From an uncultured bacterium (GTDB lineage: Bacteria; Bacteroidota; Ignavibacteria; Ignavibacteriales; Melioribacteraceae), in NCBI GenBank assembly GCA_937936675.1, contig CALDDL010000316.1:1-8355 (forward strand): a stretch of 8,355 bases of DNA. Direction: 5' to 3'. Shown in pieces: positions 1-6,307 of this stretch. The notes under the pieces are model-generated. The model saw only the letters and a program-made list of their open reading frames with translations, did no database searches and was not told the DNA's origin. The position numbers were made by a program, and so were the translations under genes. The stretch's first letter is position 1. Every line of letters starts with the position of its first letter.

Positions 1-1977
1 CATTATTCTATTGAAGGCGAAAGAAAAAGAGACTGGCCTCCATCTCAATTCTATCATCATACATGGTGGAAATATTATAATTATTTCACCGAGTATATGG
101 CACGTCTCGGACATATTCTTTCGGGCGGAAGACACGTCGCTAAGATTCTTGTTCTTTATCCGATAAATAGTGCTTGGACAAATTACTTGCCAAGCGGAGC
201 TACCGATATATTTAATCTAATTCAGGCTGAGTTTAATTATCTAACCGATACACTTTTGAGATTGCATTTCGATTTTGATTTTGTAGATGAAGATGTTTTA
301 ATCGATGCTAAATTAAATAAAGGGAAATTGCAAATCAGAGACGAAGAATATTCGTTAGTAATACTTCCTCCTGTTACACATATAAAAGCAGATACATTCA
401 AAAAATTAGATTCTTTCGTTAATCAAGGCGGCGGATTAATTGCCGATACATTGATACCAAATGACCTTTTGGAATATGATAAGAAGGATGCTACAAAGCA
501 GATTCAAAAATTATTTGGAGTAAAAGCGGACGACTTAACCAAGAAATTTAAGTCCGGCGCAAAGCAATCTGTAGTTCAGCCAAGCAAAAAGAAAAACGTT
601 TTCGTATTTCAAGGATCTGGACTTAATAAAGAAAAAGATTTTAAGGGATTAAGAGCAGTAATCGAAAAATGTATTGTCCCTGATGTAACTATTGATAATA
701 AAGATGTCTTTTATCTCCACCGTCAAAAAGATGAATTTGATTTATACTATTTAGTTAATACAAACAGCAAACCAAAGAAGGGAGTGAAAGTAACATTCGA
801 AAAAATGGGTACTCCCGAATTATGGAATGCGAATACGGGAGAGACAAAACCATTAAATTCTTATACTTATGAAAAGGGAAGATTGGTTGTTGTCTTGGAT
901 TTTGCCGAGACAGATACCCATATAATTAATATCAAAGATGAAATTAAAAGTGAATATATAACCGATACTAATCTTGAAGTAGAATCTTTCTCGGATGGAG
1001 TTATAAAAGGCTATTCATTGGATGAATCATCTGATCCTTATGCAAAACTATTCTCGGGCAAAAAAGAGAAAAAAATAAAAATCTCAGCAAAGAAATCCTT
1101 AAAACCGATAAAATTGAAAAAAGATTTTGAGTTCTCAATCGAAGATGATAATGTGCTTTGTATTAATCATTGGAAGATGAGACTCACAGAAGAGAAGGAT
1201 GAATTTTATGCAGCACCGGATTTTGATGATTCTAAATGGTTAGACGTTACTATGGGTGCTTGGGAAATGCAGTTGCCTCAAGAAAGAGACGATGCTACTT
1301 ATCCTGAAACAGTTTGGTACAGAACTAATTTTGAAATCGATGTAATGCCTAATCGATTGGCTCTATTAATTGATGGGTTTAGCGGAAAAAGCTATGAACT
1401 ATATATCAATGGTGAGAAAGTAAAAGATAAAGGTCATAGAAGCAAACTCGATGCTGAAATAAAAGAAGTGGACGTAAAAGAATACACAAAAAAGGGAAAT
1501 AATAGTGTTGCCGTAAAGTTGGTTGTAACAAGAAGAACCGATGGTATGCTAGATCTATTAAAATTAGTCGGAGATTTCTCCTTAGTTAAGAAAAAAACAG
1601 GTTATGCAATCGGTGAATTAACTAATAAAATTAAAATCGGTGATTGGACAAAGCAAGGTTATCCCTGTTATTCGGGTACGGGAGTGTATAAGCAAAATGT
1701 TGATATCCCCAAAAAATATTTGGATGGAAAACTATTCATGCAATTAGAATGCGGAGAAGATGTTGCCGAAATTAGTATTAATGGAAGCAAACCGATTGTA
1801 ATGCCATGGCATCCATATAAAGCCGATATAACTGAATTTGTAAAAGAAGGTAAAAACGAAATAGAAATAAAAGTTACAAATACGTTAATAAATATTCTTG
1901 AAGCAGTGGAAAAAGAATCGGGATTGTTTTCTGAGCCTTTGATTGAGCATGCTAATAGATACCAAATAAGTATATAA
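1..1977 (+). CDS. Large multidomain glycoside hydrolase, GH106-like (5' end missing)
   Basis: The frame is open from base 1, giving 658 visible residues with no start; the Met codon at 97 is internal, because the 32 residues before it fit the family. The fragment begins with a stretch containing Gly-Glu-Arg...Trp-Pro-Pro-Ser-Gln and continues to Ser-Gly-Gly-Arg-His-Val-Ala and Leu-Tyr-Pro-Ile (about residues 41-55). I recognise this as the end of the catalytic barrel and the start of the following domain in GH106-type (alpha-L-rhamnosidase-like) enzymes. An alpha/beta domain like the beta-galactosidase trimerisation fold follows (about 45-150). After a Lys-rich linker (about 353-374) come two jelly-roll, galactose-binding-like modules: one with Phe-Asp-Asp-Ser-Lys-Trp (about 407-413) and Leu-Tyr-Ile-Asn-Gly-Glu (about 467-472), the second with Gly-Thr-Gly-Val-Tyr-Lys (about 559-564). 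The catalytic residues and any signal peptide lie upstream, so substrate and location cannot be read here. A related unclassified glycosidase family is possible. Confidence 0.78.
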   Translation, partial: HYSIEGERKRDWPPSQFYHHTWWKYYNYFTEYMARLGHILSGGRHVAKILVLYPINSAWTNYLPSGATDIFNLIQAEFNYLTDTLLRLHFDFDFVDEDVLIDAKLNKGKLQIRDEEYSLVILPPVTHIKADTFKKLDSFVNQGGGLIADTLIPNDLLEYDKKDATKQIQKLFGVKADDLTKKFKSGAKQSVVQPSKKKNVFVFQGSGLNKEKDFKGLRAVIEKCIVPDVTIDNKDVFYLHRQKDEFDLYYLVNTNSKPKKGVKVTFEKMGTPELWNANTGETKPLNSYTYEKGRLVVVLDFAETDTHIINIKDEIKSEYITDTNLEVESFSDGVIKGYSLDESSDPYAKLFSGKKEKKIKISAKKSLKPIKLKKDFEFSIEDDNVLCINHWKMRLTEEKDEFYAAPDFDDSKWLDVTMGAWEMQLPQERDDATYPETVWYRTNFEIDVMPNRLALLIDGFSGKSYELYINGEKVKDKGHRSKLDAEIKEVDVKEYTKKGNNSVAVKLVVTRRTDGMLDLLKLVGDFSLVKKKTGYAIGELTNKIKIGDWTKQGYPCYSGTGVYKQNVDIPKKYLDGKLFMQLECGEDVAEISINGSKPIVMPWHPYKADITEFVKEGKNEIEIKVTNTLINILEAVEKESGLFSEPLIEHANRYQISI

Positions 1978-1988
1978 ATTATTTTGAT

Positions 1989-1993
1989 AGGAG
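1989..1993 (+). promoter_or_regulatory. Ribosome binding site of rbsK (AGGAG)
   Basis: AGGAG ends 8 bases before the ATG at 2002. This decides the start: the in-frame TTG at 1984 lies upstream of the site and would add six residues not expected in ribokinases. Confidence 0.75.
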
Positions 1994-2001
1994 TAAGTAA
2001 G

Positions 2002-2913
2002 ATGAAAGACAGTATCCTTGTTGTGGGAAGTACTAACATGGATATGGTTGTAATGACTGATAGTTTTCCTCGACCGGGGGAGACGTTGCTTGGAAAAAAT
2101 TTCCAAACATTCCCCGGTGGCAAGGGTGCTAATCAAGCAGTCGGCGCAGCTAAGCTTGGAGCTAAAACTAAATTTATCACTAAAATGGGTAAAGATCAGT
2201 TTGCTGATGAATTGATTGAAAACTTAAAGTCATGCTCGGTTTGCGTGGAAAACATTTTAATTGATAAAAATGATAGTACGGGTATTGCAATAATTTTAGT
2301 GAATAAAGAAGGTGAGAATGAGATCGTTGTAATATCAGGTACGAACATGAAACTTACTCCCGAGGAAATTGAATCCAAGAAAGAACTTTTTTCTCAAAGC
2401 AAAATTCTTCTCTTGCAATTAGAAATACCGGTAGAAACAATTATAAAAGCAAAGGAATTAGCACTTCAAAACGGAATGACTGTAATCTTAAATCCTGCAC
2501 CGGCATGCAAGTTGGATGATTCGATTTATGTAGGGCTCGATTTTCTTACACCTAATGAAACTGAATTAGAAATTCTCTCAGGTAAGTCGATCAATTCAAT
2601 CGATGAAGTAAAATTCGCAGCTCTTACAATGCTTGATAAAGGGGTTAAGAACGTAATTGTAACACTTGGGGATAAAGGTTCGATGCTAATAAATAAAGAG
2701 AAAGCGCAGCTATTTGAGCCATATAAAGTTGAGGTGGTAGATACTACTGCAGCGGGAGATGCATTCAATGCCGGATTAGCATATTCTTTATCAAAAGATA
2801 TTCCGATTGAAGATGCCATTCGATTTTCTAATGCAGTAGCGGCATCGGCGGTAACAAAAATGGGAGCGCAATCTTCAATGCCCGAACTAAGTGAAGTAAA
2901 AAGTTTATTATAA
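2002..2913 (+). CDS. rbsK: Ribokinase (PfkB family)
   Basis: This cytosolic kinase uses ATP to phosphorylate D-ribose to ribose 5-phosphate, feeding the pentose phosphate pathway. The 303-residue length matches ribokinases (about 300-310). Visible landmarks are Asn-Met-Asp (12-14); the N-terminal PfkB signature Gly-Gly-Lys-Gly-Ala-Asn-Gln-Ala (39-46), which binds the sugar; Asn-Pro-Ala-Pro-Ala (164-168); Thr-Pro-Asn-Glu-Thr-Glu (183-188); Thr-Leu-Gly-Asp-Lys-Gly (221-226); and the C-terminal signature Asp-Thr-Thr-Ala-Ala-Gly-Asp-Ala-Phe-Asn (247-256), with Asp253 as catalytic base. The Ala-Ala-Gly-Asp form and the late Gly-Ala-Gln (288-290) are as in E. coli RbsK, which favours ribokinase over fructokinase or other PfkB sugar kinases. 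It starts 24 bases after the upstream glycosidase and is followed by rbsD. The K-then-D order differs from the classical rbsDACBK operon. Another pentose cannot be excluded from sequence alone, although the rbsD neighbour argues for ribose. Confidence 0.93.
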   Translation: MKDSILVVGSTNMDMVVMTDSFPRPGETLLGKNFQTFPGGKGANQAVGAAKLGAKTKFITKMGKDQFADELIENLKSCSVCVENILIDKNDSTGIAIILVNKEGENEIVVISGTNMKLTPEEIESKKELFSQSKILLLQLEIPVETIIKAKELALQNGMTVILNPAPACKLDDSIYVGLDFLTPNETELEILSGKSINSIDEVKFAALTMLDKGVKNVIVTLGDKGSMLINKEKAQLFEPYKVEVVDTTAAGDAFNAGLAYSLSKDIPIEDAIRFSNAVAASAVTKMGAQSSMPELSEVKSLL

Positions 2914-2933
2914 AATTTCTTATACGATCTGAT

Positions 2934-2937
2934 GAGG
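2934..2937 (+). promoter_or_regulatory. Ribosome binding site of rbsD (GAGG)
   Basis: GAGG lies 5 bases before the ATG at 2943, in the 29-base gap after rbsK. It supports that ATG as the start. No terminator-like hairpin is visible in this gap. Confidence 0.6.
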
Positions 2938-2942
2938 TAAAT

Positions 2943-3341
2943 ATGAAAAAAAGTGGAATTCTAAATTCTCAATTATCGAGGATAGTAGCTTCAATGGGGC
3001 ATACGGATAAATTAGTTGTAGCAGATTGTGGATTACCGATACCTAAGAAAGCAGAATTTGTAGATCTTGCATTGACAAAAGATATTCCTCCGTTTCTGAC
3101 TACATTAAAAATTATTCTCGAAGAATTAGTTGTCGAAGAAGCAATTGTTGCAGAAGAACTGTTAAGCAATAAAGAGTATTCAGCTAAGGTATTGGAATTA
3201 TTAAAAGACGTAAAAGTACATTCGGTAAAGCATGAGGAATTCAAAGAATTATATCGCAATGGCGGAAATGTGGCATTTGTAAGAACGGGCGAAGCTACAC
3301 CTTACGCAAATGTAATTTTATTCTCGGGAGTAAGTTTCTAA
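2943..3341 (+). CDS. rbsD: D-ribose pyranase
   Basis: RbsD interconverts the pyranose and furanose forms of D-ribose, supplying the furanose that ribokinase uses; family members form ring-shaped cytosolic oligomers. The 132-residue protein aligns by eye along its whole length with E. coli RbsD (139 residues). It shares the Met-Lys-Lys start, Leu-Asn-Ser near residue 8, Gly-His-Thr-Asp (19-22) with the catalytic His20, Asp28 followed by Gly-Leu-Pro-Ile-Pro (30-34), a His-Glu-x-Phe-Lys block with His97, and the C-terminal Arg-Thr-Gly-Glu-Ala-Thr-Pro-Tyr-Ala-Asn-Val-Ile-Leu stretch, in which Tyr121 and Asn123 match the ligand-binding Tyr/Asn pair. All key residues are present, so it should be active. 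The related fucose mutarotase FucU is the main alternative, but the Leu-Pro-Ile-Pro segment, the C-terminus and the ribokinase neighbour favour RbsD. Its last codons also carry the ribosome site of the next gene. Confidence 0.95.
   Translation: MKKSGILNSQLSRIVASMGHTDKLVVADCGLPIPKKAEFVDLALTKDIPPFLTTLKIILEELVVEEAIVAEELLSNKEYSAKVLELLKDVKVHSVKHEEFKELYRNGGNVAFVRTGEATPYANVILFSGVSF
3326..3330 (+). promoter_or_regulatory. Ribosome binding site of the aldo/keto reductase, inside rbsD
   Basis: GGGAG sits within the last codons of rbsD, 11 bases before the ATG at 3342. The rbsD stop (3339-3341) directly abuts that ATG, so ribosomes ending rbsD finish on the next start. Translational coupling is inferred from this geometry. 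The 11-base spacing is slightly long. Confidence 0.5.
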
Positions 3342-4343
3342 ATGAGATATAGAAAGATTGGAAAGCTTGATTGGGAATTATCTGAAGTCGGCTTCGGAGG
3401 CTGGGCTATTGGAGGTGATATGTGGGGACCTCAAAGCGATTCAGATTCTTTGAAAGCACTTCATAAAGCTATCGATCTTGGAGTTAATTTTATTGATACT
3501 GCTCAAGGTTATGGTAAAGGACATAGCGAAGAGATAATCGGAGATTTTCTTAAAGAAAGGAAAGAGGAACTTTACGTTGCCACAAAAGTGCCGCCTGTTT
3601 CGGGTACTAAATGGCCGATCCCCGATAATCAAGATGCAAATTTATTATATCCAAAAGAATATATCATTGAAGAATGCGAAAAATCACTTCTGCGATTAAA
3701 GCGTGATTATATTGATATATATCAGTTCCACACATGGTCTGTCCATTTTAATATTCAAGATGAATGGTTCGAGGCAATGGATGAATTACGCAGTGCGGGA
3801 AAAATCCGAGCCATAGGTGTATCGGTGCCGGATACAGTCCCCGATAATGTAATTGGTTCTTTGGTAATGAATAAAGTCGATTCGGTGCAGATGATCTATA
3901 ATTTATTTGAACAATACCCTGCATGGAATCTATTACCCGTATGCAATAAAACCGGATCGGGAGCCATTGCAAGAGTGCCATTAGATGAAGGTGCATTAAC
4001 AGGTAAATTTTCACTTGATACAAAATTCGCAGAGGGCGATGTAAGAAATTATTATTTCCGAGGAAATAATCTTAAAGGTACTATCAGACGTGTAGATGAA
4101 ATAAAAGAATTTGTAAGAAATAAATATCCTGAAATGACATTAGCGGAATTTGCACTTCGATTCTCATTAAGCAATAGATCTGTTACTACAATAATTCCCG
4201 GTATTCGAAACGTTGAACAAGCAATAAAGAATACCTCTGTGAGCGATGGAAATCTTTTTTCTAAAGAAGAACTAAAAGAGATTGAAAAGTTTGAATGGAG
4301 AAAAGATTTTTGGTTTAAAGAAATATCACAAGAAGAAATATAA
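3342..4343 (+). CDS. Aldo/keto reductase
   Basis: This is a 333-residue cytosolic NAD(P)H-dependent oxidoreductase of the aldo/keto reductase superfamily, which reduces or oxidises carbonyl groups of sugars and other compounds. The N-terminal Gly-Phe-Gly-Gly-Trp-Ala-Ile-Gly (17-24) and the block Asn-Phe-Ile-Asp-Thr-Ala-Gln-Gly-Tyr-Gly (49-58) are typical. The full catalytic tetrad is visible: Asp52, Tyr57, Lys82 (in Ala-Thr-Lys-Val) and His130 (in Tyr-Gln-Phe-His-Thr). The C-terminal Ile-Ile-Pro-Gly-Ile-Arg-Asn (284-290) is the region that usually holds the cofactor 2'-phosphate. The length is usual for the IolS/YajO-like branch. It abuts rbsD with no gap. Substrate is unknown; the neighbours suggest a sugar or a sugar-derived aldehyde or lactone, but nothing in the sequence fixes this. 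Confidence 0.9.
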   Translation: MRYRKIGKLDWELSEVGFGGWAIGGDMWGPQSDSDSLKALHKAIDLGVNFIDTAQGYGKGHSEEIIGDFLKERKEELYVATKVPPVSGTKWPIPDNQDANLLYPKEYIIEECEKSLLRLKRDYIDIYQFHTWSVHFNIQDEWFEAMDELRSAGKIRAIGVSVPDTVPDNVIGSLVMNKVDSVQMIYNLFEQYPAWNLLPVCNKTGSGAIARVPLDEGALTGKFSLDTKFAEGDVRNYYFRGNNLKGTIRRVDEIKEFVRNKYPEMTLAEFALRFSLSNRSVTTIIPGIRNVEQAIKNTSVSDGNLFSKEELKEIEKFEWRKDFWFKEISQEEI

Positions 4344-4368
4344 ATCTTCTCTTCTAAGTCTAAACAAA

Positions 4369-4373
4369 AGGAG
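4369..4373 (+). promoter_or_regulatory. Ribosome binding site of the exported GH39-like glycosidase
   Basis: AGGAG lies 7 bases before the ATG at 4381. It is the strongest ribosome site in the window and has a GAGTAA context like that before rbsK and the aldo/keto reductase. The 37-base gap holding it is the longest in the window; its first part is pyrimidine-rich and shows no hairpin, so a terminator is unlikely. Confidence 0.7.
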
Positions 4374-4380
4374 TAAATAA

Positions 4381-5823
4381 ATGAAAAAGGCAATTAGTCT
4401 ATTCGTAATAATAATGTTCATAGCTCCATCGATTTTTGGTCAGACCAAAGGATTGATCTATGATAAACTCGTTAAGAAAGGTAACGAAGCATATTATAAT
4501 GTACCGGTAGGTTTATGCGAAGATTACCCTGAAGAAACAACGACAAAAGAAATTATGCGTAAAGATATGGAGCTATTAAAAAATAGCGGTATTAATCTAT
4601 TACGTATATCATTTGGCTGGGACGCAATAGAAGAGACTAAAGGAAATTATAACTGGCTTTTCTGGGATGATTATGTAAAAATGGCAGTAGAAGAATATGG
4701 AATAACTCTTGTCCCTTATGTATGTTACATGCCAAGATGGAATTCAACAGGTGCTCAGGATACGTTGTGGTTCTGGAATTATCCTCCAAAAGAATATGAA
4801 CCATTTGGTGATTTTATGACGCACTTAGTAAAGCGTTATAGCAAATGGATAAAAACATGGGAACTATGGAACGAGCCTGATATATGGGTCTATTGGAGAG
4901 GTACCTCGGAAGAATTTGCGAAGTTCGTTAAGATCGGATCGAAAGCAGTAAAAGAAGCAGACCCTGAAGCAAAAGTTGTACTCGGAGGTTTAGCCCATCG
5001 TGTGGAATTTTACCGCGAACTATTTAGAGACCATGATATCAGTCCTTATGTGGACATAATTAATTGCCATAATTATTTTGAAACATGGAGCGGTTACCCG
5101 ATTGAAAATATTACCAGCTATATAAATGAATTACACGATATAGTTCAGAGATATGGAAATAATCAACCAATATGGATGGCGGAAGTAGGTTATTCGACAT
5201 GGAGAATGGAAGGAAGTAAAATCTCTGCGGATTATAATGCTTATTATGATTATGAGCATACTCCGGAGTATCAGGCAGTGCAGATATTCAAAACATTAAC
5301 TCTAGCAGTAAGCACCGAAAAATTATCTGCAATTACATGGTATGAAATAAAAGATCTGCCGATGGTAGAAAACGTAATCGGTGATAATAATAATAGGAAT
5401 CTTGGAGTGGCGTATTTTGATCACAAGCCAAAACCGGGTCTTAAGGCTTTGCAATTTTTTAATAAATTATTCTCTAAAAAATATAAAAATATTGGAAGTA
5501 AAGTAGAAATCGAAAAACCGCTTGAATCTGCCGTATATGCAGAAGCATTCGAGAATGAAGATGGAACGATGATGCTTGTTACTTGGCTTCAATCGAATCA
5601 ATTCGGGAAGCGTACAGATGATAAAACAGGACACGTAAAAGATACAAGAAAAGAAAAAGTTTCGTTTGAAATTCCGATTGGATTCAAACCAAAAGTAACT
5701 ATCTATAATGAACTCGGTGAAGGAAGAGAATGCAAAATGGCTAAGTACGAAGACGGTGAACTTAGTTTAGATGACTTCCCGGTCGAAGGCGGAAAAATTT
5801 ATATTTTTAGTATCACTAAATAA
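4381..5823 (+). CDS. Exported clan GH-A glycoside hydrolase, GH39/PslG-like
   Basis: This 480-residue protein has a standard signal peptide: Lys2-Lys3, a hydrophobic core at about 5-16, then Ser-Ile-Phe-Gly before Gln21, where signal peptidase I probably cuts. No lipobox Cys is present, so it should be periplasmic or secreted. The mature part is a TIM barrel of clan GH-A. The beta-strand Asn-Leu-Leu-Arg-Ile-Ser (72-77) is followed by Thr-Trp-Glu-Leu-Trp-Asn-Glu-Pro (159-166), whose Asn164-Glu165 is the expected acid/base pair. Ile-Trp-Met-Ala-Glu-Val-Gly (264-270) follows, with Glu268 as the likely nucleophile. A retaining mechanism follows from the clan. A beta-sandwich-like C-terminal region starts near 372. 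The spacing around Asn-Glu-Pro and the Val-Val-Leu-Gly-Gly-Leu segment (199-204) look most like GH39/PslG endo-glycosidases; GH5 or an unclassified GH-A family remains possible. Substrate is not readable. It is the only gene in the window with a visible signal peptide. Confidence 0.87.
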   Translation: MKKAISLFVIIMFIAPSIFGQTKGLIYDKLVKKGNEAYYNVPVGLCEDYPEETTTKEIMRKDMELLKNSGINLLRISFGWDAIEETKGNYNWLFWDDYVKMAVEEYGITLVPYVCYMPRWNSTGAQDTLWFWNYPPKEYEPFGDFMTHLVKRYSKWIKTWELWNEPDIWVYWRGTSEEFAKFVKIGSKAVKEADPEAKVVLGGLAHRVEFYRELFRDHDISPYVDIINCHNYFETWSGYPIENITSYINELHDIVQRYGNNQPIWMAEVGYSTWRMEGSKISADYNAYYDYEHTPEYQAVQIFKTLTLAVSTEKLSAITWYEIKDLPMVENVIGDNNNRNLGVAYFDHKPKPGLKALQFFNKLFSKKYKNIGSKVEIEKPLESAVYAEAFENEDGTMMLVTWLQSNQFGKRTDDKTGHVKDTRKEKVSFEIPIGFKPKVTIYNELGEGRECKMAKYEDGELSLDDFPVEGGKIYIFSITK

Positions 5824-5831
5824 AAATAATT

Positions 5832-6302
5832 ATGAAAAGTATTCAATCAAAAATAGTTGATAAAGATAATTTCGGTAAATTCGGCGAAGTGGTAAAATTC
5901 CCTACCGGCAGAACTACATCCCAAGATATTACTTATAAATTTTGGTCTAATATTGCAAATTATAAGATAGAAGGGAAAACCGAAATCGGAATTTGTACGG
6001 TTTATAAGCAGGATGAAAATATTATTGAGGGTGTCGAAAGACACCTTCATACACCGGAGATATTGATTCCTATTGATGCTCCGTTTGTTCTTCCTCTTTT
6101 AAAGGAGGGTGAACCGGATGGAAGCATTGAATCGTTCAAAGTGGAGATAGGCGAAGCAGTGATTGTAAATGAATCGGTTTGGCATGGAGCATGCCTTCCT
6201 GTCGGAAAAGATTCGGCTTCCTATTTTGTAATATTTCGTTTGAATACTCCGGCTGAAGATGTAGAAAAAAAATCAATTTCTCCCACTCTAATTGAGATAT
6301 AA
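5832..6302 (+). CDS. AllA-like (ureidoglycolate lyase family) cupin-type protein
   Basis: This is a 156-residue cytosolic protein without a signal peptide. By eye it resembles AllA ureidoglycolate lyase (about 160 residues): Phe-Gly-Lys-Phe-Gly-Glu-Val (14-20) near the N-terminus matches the AllA Tyr-Gly-Asp-Val-Ile segment, Val-Glu-Arg-His (68-71) followed by Ile-Leu-Ile-Pro-Ile-Asp (77-82) matches the AllA Leu-Glu-Arg-His...Phe-Ile-Pro block, and Ser-Val-Trp-His (115-118) matches the Val-Trp-His-His block. The second His of that last block is Gly here, and a His-Leu-His-x-x-Glu cluster (71-76) is present, so metal or substrate binding may differ from true AllA. No allantoin or ureide genes surround it, so a purine role is unlikely and a function on a sugar-derived acid is an inference only. 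It starts 8 bases after the upstream stop with no clear ribosome site, suggesting dependence on upstream translation. It ends in tandem stops, TAA then TAG (6300-6305). Confidence 0.68.
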   Translation: MKSIQSKIVDKDNFGKFGEVVKFPTGRTTSQDITYKFWSNIANYKIEGKTEIGICTVYKQDENIIEGVERHLHTPEILIPIDAPFVLPLLKEGEPDGSIESFKVEIGEAVIVNESVWHGACLPVGKDSASYFVIFRLNTPAEDVEKKSISPTLIEI

Positions 6303-6307
6303 TAGTA

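Noticed and set aside
97..99. ATG at 97 as the start of the large glycosidase
   Set aside because: The frame is open back to base 1 and the preceding 32 residues, with the Trp-Pro-Pro block, belong to the same protein family; there is no ribosome site before 97.
1984..2001. TTG at 1984 as an upstream start of ribokinase
   Set aside because: The AGGAG ribosome site at 1989-1993 lies downstream of it and is correctly spaced for the ATG at 2002; the extra six residues are not expected in the family.
1668..2136. Minus-strand open frames spanning the glycosidase end and ribokinase start
   Set aside because: They overlap two well-supported + strand genes, show no family motifs and have compositions expected of antisense shadows.
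4344..4380. Possible terminator or internal promoter in the longest intergenic gap
   Set aside because: No inverted repeat or T-run is present, and the 37 bases are largely a pyrimidine-rich stretch plus a ribosome site; there is no convincing -35/-10 pair.
3748..4393. Minus-strand open frames opposite the aldo/keto reductase
   Set aside because: They are antisense to a gene with a complete catalytic tetrad, and no ribosome site or recognisable domain is visible.
6300..6305. Tandem TAA TAG as a sign of recoding or a broken gene
   Set aside because: The upstream protein has its expected length and the next gene starts 2 bases later in a different frame; the second stop is simple read-through insurance or chance.
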